NCBI RefSeq assembly: GCF_011578045.1
Contig: NZ_CP049801.1
Coordinates: forward strand, 124,001-188,000
Length of the DNA: 64,000 nt
Source: Acinetobacter shaoyimingii
GTDB lineage: Bacteria > Pseudomonadota > Gammaproteobacteria > Pseudomonadales > Moraxellaceae
Direction of reading: 5' to 3'
A program made the translations under genes and the position numbers. Under the pieces are notes generated by a model. That model had not been told where the DNA came from and did no database searches. It saw only the letters and a list, made by a program, of their open reading frames with translations. Shown in pieces: positions 44,015 to 52,767 of the stretch. The stretch's first letter is position 1, and each line of letters starts with the position of its first letter.

Positions 44015-44929
44015 TTAAGTGACATCTAATTTATGTGCAAATTCAGCAATATCGGAGAGAGCTTGTTTGGCTTCATCAAACCAAGCGCTAAACATTTGAA
44101 AGTTATGCCACATGCCAGTGTATAACTTATAAGTCACATCAACATCGGCATCTTTGGCTTTATCTGCAAAACGAGTGGCATCATCCAATAAGATTTCTTT
44201 AGAGCCGACCTGTACAAGTGTTGGGGGTAATCCTTTAAAGTCCCCAAAGATTGGAGATATTGCTGGAATTGAAACATCAACATTTTTAGGAACATAGTAG
44301 CCAATGCCTGTCTCTAAAGCCTCGATAGATAACAGTGCATCATGCTTTTGGTTATAGCGTAATGATTCACTGGTGAGGGTTAAATCTAAAAAAGGTGACA
44401 TTAGAATTAAACCACTTGGTAATTGCTTAGGGTCTTCATCTTTTAATCTTAATGCCAAAGCCAGTGCTAAATTCGCGCCACAAGAATCACCTGACAGGAT
44501 GATATCTTTAGGTTGAATGCCTTGATCTAAAAGCATTTGATAAACGTCATAGATCGCATCACTTGCATCAGGATAACGGCTCTCAGGTGAAAGCGGATAT
44601 TCAATGTGTAGGACTTGCATTTGTGTACGTACAGCAATTTGCGTCATAAATGCACGATGTGTTTTCAGCGAACCTAAGAAAAAAGCACCACCATGAATAT
44701 GAAAAATCATCTGTGTTGTTTCAGGTTGAGGCTTAATTTCTTCAGCACGAATACCCGCTATGCGTAATGGCCGAATTTGGACATTTTTTGCCAAAGGCAA
44801 AATTTTGGTGAGCTGTTCAAGTGCGATGCGTACAGCAGTAGGTGGAAGATTCAGACGACTGGGAAAACGAAGGCTAGTTTTTAACAATGATTCTGTAATA
44901 TATTGTTTAAATAGTGGATTTATCTTCAT
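44015..44929 (-). CDS. Alpha/beta hydrolase, HSL-type esterase/lipase
   Basis: Hormone-sensitive-lipase family esterase. The oxyanion motif HIHGGAFFLGS (near residue 77), nucleophile GDSCGAN (near 147), acid in KEILLDDA (near 245) and histidine in MWHNFQMF (near 276) are intact. The frame starts at GTG 44980, but ATG 44929 gives the usual length of about 304. Likely acts on short- to medium-chain esters; the natural substrate is unknown. Confidence 0.87.
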   Translation of the reverse strand: MKINPLFKQYITESLLKTSLRFPSRLNLPPTAVRIALEQLTKILPLAKNVQIRPLRIAGIRAEEIKPQPETTQMIFHIHGGAFFLGSLKTHRAFMTQIAVRTQMQVLHIEYPLSPESRYPDASDAIYDVYQMLLDQGIQPKDIILSGDSCGANLALALALRLKDEDPKQLPSGLILMSPFLDLTLTSESLRYNQKHDALLSIEALETGIGYYVPKNVDVSIPAISPIFGDFKGLPPTLVQVGSKEILLDDATRFADKAKDADVDVTYKLYTGMWHNFQMFSAWFDEAKQALSDIAEFAHKLDVT

Positions 44930-45080
44930 GGTTTTTCCGTATTGGGTAGGTTTTTTTGATTTTTTAATCAACTTACTCACATTATTTATGAGCTTACACT
45001 AAATAGTCATACTCATAGATTGCATATTTGTTGTGTATTTTTAATACTATAAATGAATTTTTATAAGGGATTTGAAAACA

Positions 45081-45518
45081 ATGAAAAAATTAGCGCTGGC
45101 TCTAGGATTAGCAGTGACATCAATTTTAGCCAATGCAGCTGATCCATTGAATGGAACAGTATGGAAAACAATTGATGATAAGACAAAGCAACCGAAAGCT
45201 TTGGTTAAATTTACTGAGCAAAAAGATGGATCATTGAATGCAAGTATCCAGTCAGTTTTAACATCTGGTGAAGAAAATGCTTGTACCAAATGTGAAGGTT
45301 TTTATCAAAATAAACCGCTGAAAGGTGTAACAATTGTTAAAGGTCTAAAAAGCTCTGGTAATGGGAGTTATGCGGGTGGAACAATCCTAGACCCTAAAAA
45401 CAATAAAACATATAAGTTAAAAGGGGCGATCTCAGCGGATGGCAAAAAATTAGAATTACGTGGCTACATTGGTGTTGCTGCAATAGGCCGTAACCAAACT
45501 TGGGTACGTGCGAACTAA
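45081..45518 (+). CDS. DUF2147-like secreted protein
   Basis: A 145-residue periplasmic protein. The signal peptide ends at ANA-A near residue 20. The mature part has the DUF2147 pattern: NGTVWKTIDDKTKQPKALVKF, a CTKCEG pair that may form a disulfide, GGTILDPKNNKTYKLKGAISADGKKLELRGYIG and a terminal TWVR. Function of the family is not established. Monocistronic with its own terminator. Confidence 0.8.
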   Translation: MKKLALALGLAVTSILANAADPLNGTVWKTIDDKTKQPKALVKFTEQKDGSLNASIQSVLTSGEENACTKCEGFYQNKPLKGVTIVKGLKSSGNGSYAGGTILDPKNNKTYKLKGAISADGKKLELRGYIGVAAIGRNQTWVRAN

Positions 45519-45538
45519 TCGAATTTGATAAGCCGATA

Positions 45539-45570
45539 AAAAAGCCTAGTGATTTCACTAGGCTTTTTCA
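45539..45570. terminator. Terminator between the DUF2147-like gene and the ArsC-like gene
   Basis: AAAAAGCCTAGTGA pairs perfectly with TCACTAGGCTTTTT; usable by both convergent genes. Confidence 0.92.
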
Positions 45571-45587
45571 ATGGGGTCGCTACTGAT

Positions 45588-45935
45588 TTAAACCAATGCC
45601 TTATATGCATTTTCATCAAAACCAACGATCAGTCCTTTTCCTGTGTCTAAAACAGGACGTTTGATCATGCTGGTATGTTGGATGAGTGCCTCAACGAGTT
45701 GCTCTTCATTGGATGTGGCTTGCATCTGTTCTTCAGGACTGAGTTTTTTCCACGTTGTTCCTTTCTTATTCAGAATAACTTCAGCTCCTGCTTGGTCAAG
45801 CCAGTTTTTTACTGTTGTTGCATCAATCGCTTGCTTTTTATAATCGTGGAATTCGTATTTCAAGCCGAGTTGATCCAGTAAATCAAAAGCTTTTTTCATT
45901 GAATTGCAATTTTTAATACCATAAATTTTGAGCAT
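45588..45935 (-). CDS. ArsC/Spx-family reductase-like protein (YffB type)
   Basis: A 115-residue thioredoxin-fold protein related to arsenate reductase ArsC and YffB. It starts MLKIYGIKNCNSMKKAFDLL with a single N-terminal Cys, not a CxxC pair, then YEFHDYKKQAID, LNKKGTTWKKL and the IKRPVLDTGKGLIVGF motif with the conserved Arg. The arsenate-reductase role is unproven; glutathione-linked reduction is likely. The frame runs to 45980 but ATG 45935 is the family start. Confidence 0.85.
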   Translation of the reverse strand: MLKIYGIKNCNSMKKAFDLLDQLGLKYEFHDYKKQAIDATTVKNWLDQAGAEVILNKKGTTWKKLSPEEQMQATSNEEQLVEALIQHTSMIKRPVLDTGKGLIVGFDENAYKALV

Positions 45936-46228
45936 TTGTATTCCAAATAAATATCTTCTTCGTTCAACAGAGATTAACAAAAATTAATCAAGGCTCGAAG
46001 TCTTAATTTAGATGTAATAATAAAATGATGATTCGATAAATACTTTTCTGAAAAAATGATTAAGTAATGAGTGTCTTATATCTTATAGTTATCATTAATT
46101 AAGCGAATTTGATTGTTTCAATGAAGAGAGCATTGAGCATCATTGGATGAGTGTGAGTGGTTTTATTTGGATCAAAACAAGGAATGGCAGCGTATTGAGT
46201 CATACTGGCTTTGACAAAATAAAGTCTA

Positions 46229-46403
46229 TAAAAGAGAAAACCCGCATTATATCATCCTGATTATGCGGGTCTCTGTGCAACGTCCAATGTCTGTCATCCA
46301 TGCGAAAATAAAATCACTTTATTTTCTTTTCATCCTACGGCTTCCTGTCCCTATGTTGTCATCCTGACAATGTCCCTGTGCCGTGCCACAATAATGCACG
46401 CTT
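46229..46403 (-). ncRNA. Candidate CsrA/RsmA-sequestering small RNA
   Basis: Minus-strand region with eight GGA motifs in about 120 nt (plus-strand TCC at 46255, 46283, 46297, 46333, 46343, 46348, 46362 and 46373), mostly as AGGA or AGGG. One lies in the loop of TTGTC-AGGAT-GACAA (46356-46370), enclosed by an ACGGC/GCCGT helix (46380-46384 with 46337-46341). A GAAAATAAA/TTTATTTTC hairpin and a terminator (ACCCGCAT/ATGCGGGT, 46240-46270, with AGGAT in its loop, then TTTTCTCTTTT) complete it. This is the architecture of the CsrB/RsmZ class. The 5' end is uncertain; a TATTTA near 46410-46415 could be the -10. Imperfect palindromes at 46440-46458 and 46460-46479 lie upstream. Confidence 0.6.
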
Positions 46404-46497
46404 GTCTGTTAAATAAAAATCAGTAAACTCGACAAGTGCTGTGAGTAATTAGCGCACATTCAGTATACAGTTGTACACTGATTGAGCAATTATTTGC

Positions 46498-47322
46498 TTA
46501 TAATTTATAGTCAATAATCACTGGTGCATGATCACTGTACCAATTGTCTTTATACACCCAAGCATTGACGGTACGGTCTTTCCAGTCGGGAGAGCAGGCA
46601 TGATAATCAATCCGCCAACCTACGTTCTTCGCACGTGCCTGTCCTCGATTTGACCACCAAGAATAAACTTCAGCTTCTTTACGCACTTCACGGAAGGTAT
46701 CGACATAACCTAAGTCATCATAAATATGATCAAGCCATGCACGTTCATGAGGTAAACAACCCGAAGATTTTTGGTTACCTGACCAGTTTTTAATATCAAT
46801 GCGTTTATGTACGATGTTGTAATCACCGCAGACAATGACCGATTTATCTTCATCACGCCATTGTTTTAAAATTTTTGTATATTCTTCTAAGAAGTGGTCT
46901 TTGCGAGCTTGCGCTTCATCACCCGATGAACCTGAAGGTAAATACAGTGAACAAATATGTGCAGATTTTCCTAAACCTAAATCGAATTCTGCTGAAATAA
47001 AACGACCTTGGCTGTCTGCAAGTTCAAAACCTAAACCATCAGTCACCGATATAAAAGGTAGACGGCTATAAATGGCCGTGCCTGCATAGCCTGCACGTTC
47101 AGCAGGGAATAAGTGTGTATACCAACCTTCAGGTTTGAATTTATCGGTCCATTGCTCATGAGTAATGCGACTTTCCTGCATGCACACGACATCGGCCTCT
47201 GATTGTTCTAACCATTCAAGTAAGCCTTTTGTTACCGATGAACGTAGACCATTTACGTTAATTGATACGACTCTTAGAATTTTTTGATCACTTGGATAGC
47301 TACTCTTTGGTATCATGCGCAA
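46498..47322 (-). CDS. xthA: Exodeoxyribonuclease III
   Basis: AP endonuclease/3'-5' exonuclease of base-excision repair. The exonuclease-endonuclease-phosphatase fold shows RVVSINVNGLRSS (Asn), MQESRI (Glu), YLPSGSS, CGDYNI (Asp/Asn), WWSNRGQARAKNVGWRIDYH and the terminal SDHAPVI (Asp-His). A GAGAGG sequence 6 nt upstream supports the TTG at 47322; the ATG at 47316 is the alternative, two residues shorter. Divergent from pyrE with a very short spacer. Confidence 0.93.
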   Translation of the reverse strand: MRMIPKSSYPSDQKILRVVSINVNGLRSSVTKGLLEWLEQSEADVVCMQESRITHEQWTDKFKPEGWYTHLFPAERAGYAGTAIYSRLPFISVTDGLGFELADSQGRFISAEFDLGLGKSAHICSLYLPSGSSGDEAQARKDHFLEEYTKILKQWRDEDKSVIVCGDYNIVHKRIDIKNWSGNQKSSGCLPHERAWLDHIYDDLGYVDTFREVRKEAEVYSWWSNRGQARAKNVGWRIDYHACSPDWKDRTVNAWVYKDNWYSDHAPVIIDYKL

Positions 47323-47358
47323 GTCTTACCTCTCTCATAATGAATTTTGGAGCACCTT

Positions 47359-48009
47359 ATGACATCGCCAGCTCAATTTAACCCTCAAGATTTTATCGAA
47401 CTTGCATTATCACGCGGTGTGCTTAAATTTGGTGAGTTTACTTTAAAATCGGGTCGTGTGAGTCCTTATTTTTTTAATGCAGGTTTACTCAATGACGGTG
47501 AAGCCTTATCACTCTTGGCTTCAGGTTATGCAGATAAACTAACACAATGTGAAAATGTTGATGTGATTTTTGGACCTGCTTATAAAGGTATTCCATTTGT
47601 GGCGGCAACCGCTGTTGCTTTATCGCAAAATCATGGCGTGAGTGTGCCTTGGGGTTTTAACCGTAAAGAAGCGAAAGATCACGGCGAAGGTGGTGTTTTA
47701 GTCGGTGCTTCGGTTGAAGGTAAAAAAGTCTGGATTATTGATGATGTGATTACCGCGGGCACAGCGATTCGTGAAGTAGTCACTATCTTGAAAAATGCCG
47801 GTGCAAAAATTGCGGGTGTGTTGGTAGCGCTAGATCGTCAGGAAAAAGGTCAGGGCGAGTTGTCTGCGATTCAGGAAGTGCAAAAAGAACTAGAGATTCC
47901 TGTGCATGCCTTAATTACCATGAAAGATTTGATGAACTATTTAGAGGCTAAAGGTGAGAAAGACGCTTTAGCGAAAATGGAAGATTATCGTGTGAAGTAT
48001 GGTATCTAA
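47359..48009 (+). CDS. pyrE: Orotate phosphoribosyltransferase
   Basis: Makes orotidine monophosphate from orotate and PRPP in pyrimidine synthesis. The 216-residue protein has [22 protein letters not shown], the [10 protein letters not shown] loop, the flexible [12 protein letters not shown] loop and the PRPP motif [18 protein letters not shown] six bases before ATG 47359 sets the start over TTG 47347. Confidence 0.96.
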   Translation: MTSPAQFNPQDFIELALSRGVLKFGEFTLKSGRVSPYFFNAGLLNDGEALSLLASGYADKLTQCENVDVIFGPAYKGIPFVAATAVALSQNHGVSVPWGFNRKEAKDHGEGGVLVGASVEGKKVWIIDDVITAGTAIREVVTILKNAGAKIAGVLVALDRQEKGQGELSAIQEVQKELEIPVHALITMKDLMNYLEAKGEKDALAKMEDYRVKYGI

Positions 48010-48029
48010 GATTATTTAAAGATCTAAAG

Positions 48030-48054
48030 AAGGAAGCGGAAGCTTCCTTTTTTG
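48030..48054 (+). terminator. Rho-independent terminator of pyrE
   Basis: AAGGAAGC-GGAA-GCTTCCTT followed by a T-run. Confidence 0.9.
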
Positions 48055-48203
48055 TTTAAAGATTATTTTCAGGTTTTGTGGAACATTAGAAATCACTAGG
48101 TTAGCTCTATTGGTGCAAATGTCTATAAATTTGTTGATAAGTTTTTGATTTAAAATAATAATTTATTTTTTTAATAAACTTTATTCTATAGTTTTTAGAA
48201 CAA

Positions 48204-48629
48204 CTAAATTTTTAAATGCAAAATTGGATAGGGTTTACCCTGACCATCTAATTCAGATCTCTTTGCAACGTTAAACCCTAGTTTTTTGTAAAATCCAAGT
48301 GCTTGAAGATTTTGCTCATTAACATCTACATGCTTAATGTTTAATTCCTTAATTGCAAAATGAGTAAGAACCCGTCCAATTCCTTGAGACCGAAAGTCAG
48401 GATCAATGAGCAACATTTCTATGTTATTACTACTTGTTCCTATAAAACCTACGATTTGTCCATCCTGAATGTATTTATGAAGTAATACATGAAGAAAATA
48501 TTCATGAAGAATTAAAGGTTTTAAGTTGTCAATTTCCTCTTCAGGTAAGAAGTCATGGGTAGCTCTGACGGTTCTTTCCCAAATATCAATAAGGATAGGA
48601 AAATCAATTTTAGACGCTTTTTGAAGCAT
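48204..48629 (-). CDS. GNAT family N-acetyltransferase
   Basis: A 141-residue GNAT protein. IWERTVRATHDFLPEEEI near the N-terminus, the acetyl-CoA motif DPDFRSQGIGRVLTHFAI (near residue 78) and the QALGFYKKLGFNVAKRSELDGQGKPYPILHL C-terminus resemble YjaB-like acetyltransferases. Substrate not predictable. Confidence 0.83.
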   Translation of the reverse strand: MLQKASKIDFPILIDIWERTVRATHDFLPEEEIDNLKPLILHEYFLHVLLHKYIQDGQIVGFIGTSSNNIEMLLIDPDFRSQGIGRVLTHFAIKELNIKHVDVNEQNLQALGFYKKLGFNVAKRSELDGQGKPYPILHLKI

Positions 48630-48994
48630 AGGATATCCTTAAATAATGAGCAAATTCTATATGGTAAAATCGCCTGCATTTAGCTAAATGTAAATTAGGC
48701 AGACTAGGTAAACATCGTTTAATCAAGCATATTTTTATATAATTTACAGTTCACCATCATAGTAGTTTTTGGTTAAGCATATTATTTCTTAATAGTTATG
48801 TTCATATTAAATCAATAATTTGATGAATTATTGACTTTTTTCGTAAATCAAAAAATAATCTCTCCCTAGCCCTCACTTGTGCTTCATTTTAAAGAAATAC
48901 TTTAATACGTGGTACGAAATAACATTTTAAAAGCACGATGATCGAAGCATCGTGCCTTTTTGCAGTTGAGCTATATAAACCACTTGAGTTTCAA
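48630..48994. other. Intergenic region with a terminator-type hairpin
   Basis: A 365-bp AT-rich spacer. The only clear element is GCACGATG-ATCGAAG-CATCGTGC at 48933-48955, with T-tracts on both sides (CTTTTT on plus, TTTTAAAA on minus). It lies just past the 3' end of the acyltransferase gene and is its likely terminator. The rest must hold the promoter of the GNAT gene. Confidence 0.65.
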
Positions 48995-51013
48995 TTATTG
49001 ATAAAAATGAACCGCCTTCAATTGGTGGTCTAACCAAGGCGCTAAGGTCTTCGCATATTCCACAGTCAAATGATCTGCATCACGATAAATCATAATATTA
49101 TCTTTCACCGCAAAACAATATTTTTCATCACAATAGTGTGGAGTTGGATCAGCAATATATAACCAATCTTCTACCGCTTTTTTCTGCTGAATAAATGCTT
49201 GATCATCCAAATTATCCTCCCTTAATTGAATGCAATCACTTTCTTGATAATTCAGCTGATGGACACAATCTGGAATATTTCGGCTCATATCTGGGTTATC
49301 CCGAATTGCTAACACCTCAATACCATGGTTTTTTAAAATTTTAAAGTTGCTCAGATAAGCAGGAGGTATCATTTCAATGATGGTAGAGTTCGTTTTAACC
49401 GCTGTTGTTGATTGAGCATTGAAGTTCGAAGGAGTTTCAGCATTTTTAAATATGCGTGTGCCAATTGCGATGACCAAATTAGGCTTGGTTTTTAGAATAT
49501 CAGCCATGACTTGATTATTCCATTCAATACACGATTCATTGAAATTTCTCTCAACTAAAAAACGCTCTTGTGTATTGGCAAAAGTACATGAACCTTTTGT
49601 TGATGTATAAATTTTAAAGTCTTTCTCTTGCATAATTTCCTGTAAAGCCGGTAACCAATGATCGGCATGAGAACCTCCCACTAAATAAATCGAACCGTTT
49701 TTACCATCTTCATTAAAAATACATGTTTTTATATCGGCTTCATCTTTGCCAATAAAACAACCAAGAACACTACTTTCAGGTCTATTTAAAGATTTTGATA
49801 AGGGTCCAGGAATAATATTACTTGTATAAAAATGACTCATAACCTTATCTGCAAAGGCAGGAAATTTTGAAATTGTTTTTTCAGAAATTAAGCTACATAA
49901 TGCGATCGTAAATAAGCCAAATACTAAAATTTGAGATTTCTTTTGGATATTTTGAGAATGAATTGAAAAAAGTAACGTGATCTTTGAAGACAACCAAGCC
50001 AAAATGAAGGACAAACAGATAATGATTATCCCTGAAAGAATGTCAGGATTCTTGTTGGTTACTCGCAGATATAATATATAAAGAGGCCAGTGCCAGAGAT
50101 AAACGCCAAAGCCCAAAAAACCACCTTTTACAATCCAAGGGTGACTTAAAATTGTGATTAAATTGGATTGAAGACCTCGCGCAAAAACCAAAACTAAAAT
50201 TGCACCAGCAACAGGCCATAGTGCAGCAAAACCGGGAAATTTAAATGCTGATCCAACTACAAATCCACAAGAGACAATCAGGGCAAATCCAATTGAAACC
50301 AAAACAGTGCTAGATTTTGCAATTTTAGCTGTAGCCAAAGCAGCGATTGCGCCAACAGCAAACTGCCAGTAACGAGAAAAGAGATCAAAGTAGGCGGCTT
50401 CTGGTTGAGTAAATGTAAAATAAATTCCCCAGCAAAATGAACATAAAGACAATATTGATAATAAAGCGACCATACAGAAGGTCAGGTTAAGCTTAAATAA
50501 ATTGGCACCAAATTTGGACAGTTTAACGATGATAATCCAGCTGACATAGACCTGAGCAATGATTGAAATCGCCCAGAAATGTTGGACTAAGCTTACACTT
50601 TCATTTCGTGCTAAATAATCACTCGATCGGATAATCAGCCAGTAATTTTCTAAATAAATCGCACTAGCAACGATATGGCTGAAATTATTTTTCCAACTTA
50701 CTGGAGAGAGAATAAAGATCGTTGTAATAAAACAAAATAAAAGAACAAGTATAACTTCAGGAATTGTTCTTTGAATAAAGCGTTGAATATGATTATGCGC
50801 ACTAAATTTTTCTGATTGACGGATGCGATTCAGTTTACTATAACCAAGAAAATAGCCAGATATCACAAAGAAAACATCAACACCACCAGAAACGCCATTT
50901 CCCCAGATATGAAAACATGCAACCAACAGTGCGCCTAGCAATCTTATTCCTTGTATTTCAGGTCTAAAATACTGTGTGTTAGAAGGCTTATTTTTTAGCG
51001 TTGATAATCCCAT
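48995..51013 (-). CDS. Membrane acyltransferase fused to an SGNH domain (OafA/YrhL-like)
   Basis: Likely O-acetylates surface glycan. Residues 15-360 form the acyltransferase-3 domain with about ten membrane segments (RPEIQGIRLLGALLVACFHIW with the catalytic His; VDVFFVISGYFLGYSK). Residues about 420-665 form a periplasmic SGNH domain with the LVGGSHADHWLPAL block, AIGTRIF, and DADHLTVEYA supplying Asp and His. The length of 672 is typical. Its target is probably lipooligosaccharide or the capsule (inference). Confidence 0.88.
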   Translation of the reverse strand: MGLSTLKNKPSNTQYFRPEIQGIRLLGALLVACFHIWGNGVSGGVDVFFVISGYFLGYSKLNRIRQSEKFSAHNHIQRFIQRTIPEVILVLLFCFITTIFILSPVSWKNNFSHIVASAIYLENYWLIIRSSDYLARNESVSLVQHFWAISIIAQVYVSWIIIVKLSKFGANLFKLNLTFCMVALLSILSLCSFCWGIYFTFTQPEAAYFDLFSRYWQFAVGAIAALATAKIAKSSTVLVSIGFALIVSCGFVVGSAFKFPGFAALWPVAGAILVLVFARGLQSNLITILSHPWIVKGGFLGFGVYLWHWPLYILYLRVTNKNPDILSGIIIICLSFILAWLSSKITLLFSIHSQNIQKKSQILVFGLFTIALCSLISEKTISKFPAFADKVMSHFYTSNIIPGPLSKSLNRPESSVLGCFIGKDEADIKTCIFNEDGKNGSIYLVGGSHADHWLPALQEIMQEKDFKIYTSTKGSCTFANTQERFLVERNFNESCIEWNNQVMADILKTKPNLVIAIGTRIFKNAETPSNFNAQSTTAVKTNSTIIEMIPPAYLSNFKILKNHGIEVLAIRDNPDMSRNIPDCVHQLNYQESDCIQLREDNLDDQAFIQQKKAVEDWLYIADPTPHYCDEKYCFAVKDNIMIYRDADHLTVEYAKTLAPWLDHQLKAVHFYQ

Positions 51014-51112
51014 ATTGTCATATAATTAAAATTTAAGTATTTGAATCATATTGTATTTATAGGCATGGGTAAAAAATTATTTTATTTAAAAATAATGAAA
51101 TTAATATCGAAT

Positions 51113-51730
51113 TTATTCAAAAGTTTGAGAAAGAACTCCTTTTAACATAATTTTTGCCTCATCTTTTAATACATCTCCGTGAGCGGCAACTAAACTTGTG
51201 AAATCCAAGGCTAATAATTTTTGAAAATCATCTTTTAAACTATTTTGATGTGAAGAAACTCTTTTGAGCCATGGTTTTCCAATAAAAAATCCTAAGCGAA
51301 ATCCCATAACAAATAAAATGATTTTGCTTAGAAAACTGGTATGCCCCCAATGATTCCAATATTGAATACTATCTGTCGTAATCAACAATTTATATTCTTT
51401 TAAAAGCAAAACAGATTCGGGAAACTTGGCCGATTTGAAAATAAAAAATTGACTATTTTTGATCGGAGGCATTACATCCGTATCTATAATTTTATTTGGA
51501 ACTAATTCAGGATATGTTTGATGCTGTTCCTGACTCCAAAAATTGGCGCTAAAAGTGTCAAGGTAATATTGATCATCTAAGCCATGGAAATCACCCAATC
51601 GTATCACATGCTTGACCACGCCTAACTGGTTTAAGTATTGCAAATTTTCATCATTTAATCGTACTGCGTTAATGATGATTAAATCCTGTCCATCACGTAC
51701 AACGACCATGTTTCGATTCATTTGTAACAA
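51113..51730 (-). CDS. Metallo-beta-lactamase-fold-like protein lacking a canonical start
   Basis: Unnamed protein with MBL-like features: the beta-strand start MVVVRDGQDLIIINAVRL, LGVVKHVIRLGDFHGLDDQYYL, and the late AAHGDVL. Most zinc-binding histidines of classical MBL enzymes are missing, so catalysis is doubtful. From TTG 51730 it is 205 residues, but no Shine-Dalgarno precedes that TTG. Protein-like sequence in the same frame continues upstream for 33 codons to a TAA at 51827-51829 without any ATG, GTG or TTG. Either a rare start codon is used or the 5' end is damaged. Confidence 0.55.
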   Translation of the reverse strand: MLQMNRNMVVVRDGQDLIIINAVRLNDENLQYLNQLGVVKHVIRLGDFHGLDDQYYLDTFSANFWSQEQHQTYPELVPNKIIDTDVMPPIKNSQFFIFKSAKFPESVLLLKEYKLLITTDSIQYWNHWGHTSFLSKIILFVMGFRLGFFIGKPWLKRVSSHQNSLKDDFQKLLALDFTSLVAAHGDVLKDEAKIMLKGVLSQTFE

Positions 51731-51829
51731 TGGACTTAACCGTATGCTTGTTTTGAGTAGGTAAACATTTGGAAAAATTTCTATAAATGTATCTTGCTTG
51801 CTGACCTTGGCATCATTGTTTATGGATTA

Positions 51830-52136
51830 TTCTATTTTTTTGTACAGATTAATAATAAGCGTATATTTTGAATAGTGTAAGACTTGTGAGGATATTATTT
51901 TCAATTAAATGAGTATAAAGCCAATGATGAACTTAAAAATTAAATGGAAAAATCCGCTAAAGATGCATATGTATTGAATGAGAAATAAACCTGTTTTAAG
52001 TTGCATTTTATCGCGCTGCACTCAACCGCAAAATTATGGTGTAAAATAAGATACTGGGACATATTAAGTTTTTAATAATAGGGAGCTTTTATGCTCCTTA
52101 TTTCATTTCTATGCTGTTGTTTGGGTTTAGATCGTA
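51830..52136. other. Intergenic region with a leader hairpin
   Basis: AT-rich spacer between the MBL-like gene and the 182-residue gene. AGGGAGC-TTTTAT-GCTCCTT at 52080-52099, followed by ATTTCATTT, forms a modest hairpin in the leader of the downstream gene. No other gene or repeat is visible. Confidence 0.45.
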
Positions 52137-52685
52137 ATGTATATATTGGTGTTAATGGTGATCATAGCAGTGATATGCATTGTTACGATCAAGAACGTAG
52201 ATCAACGCCGTTGGCAACGTTATCAAATTGAACGCGATTTACATTTTCGTGACCATCCTTACGTGCTTAAATCTGAACCTGCATTTAATGTTCGCGTCAT
52301 CATGTCGAAATCGGCACATTTTAAATTGATCAACACTTTAATGCTGAAGCAATCCACACAACAGGTCTTTAAAAAGGCCATGCTACAGCGTGAAAAAGCT
52401 TCTGAGCAGGATGCATATCAATTTGTGGTTAAAGTCCTGATTGAAGATATCCACATTGGCTATTTGGAACAGCATTATGCAGAGACCTTCTGTGAGGTTT
52501 TGAAGGAGTCAGATTTTTATATTGGTCGACCTATTTCAATTTTGTCGGAAGTGACCTTTTGTAAAAATAATTTTAGTGATGCTGGCTGTAAAGTTGTGCT
52601 CGGATTACCTTTAGATCCAAATGAGATCAAAGATTTAATTGAAGATAGATTTGAGATTGAAGTAGAACAAAAGCCTGATGCATAA
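52137..52685 (+). CDS. Membrane-anchored protein of unknown function
   Basis: Not recognised. The 182-residue protein has one N-terminal hydrophobic segment (residues 2-19) followed by basic residues, as in a type II-like single-pass anchor or uncleaved signal. The remainder is soluble and mixed alpha/beta, with VKVLIEDIHIGYLEQHYAETFCEVLKES and a later KVVLGLPLDPNEIKDLIEDRFEIEVE. Two cysteines (CKNN and GCKVV) lie near residue 150. No neighbours suggest a role. Confidence 0.65.
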   Translation: MYILVLMVIIAVICIVTIKNVDQRRWQRYQIERDLHFRDHPYVLKSEPAFNVRVIMSKSAHFKLINTLMLKQSTQQVFKKAMLQREKASEQDAYQFVVKVLIEDIHIGYLEQHYAETFCEVLKESDFYIGRPISILSEVTFCKNNFSDAGCKVVLGLPLDPNEIKDLIEDRFEIEVEQKPDA

Positions 52686-52767
52686 GTCTTCTTAAACATC
52701 CATTTGATCTTTGGCTATAACAATAGAACCTGCATAAGGAAGAGTGCAACTCACTTAGAATCGGATG

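Noticed and set aside
43812..44018. 68-codon plus-strand open frame between the GGDEF-like and esterase genes
   Set aside because: No ribosome site, unremarkable composition, and it contains the inverted repeat at 43916-43943; coding is not supported.
46229..46403. Plus-strand transcript for the GGA-rich spacer
   Set aside because: The ACCCGCAT/ATGCGGGT hairpin is followed by a T-rich tail only on the minus strand, and on the plus strand the motifs read TCC.
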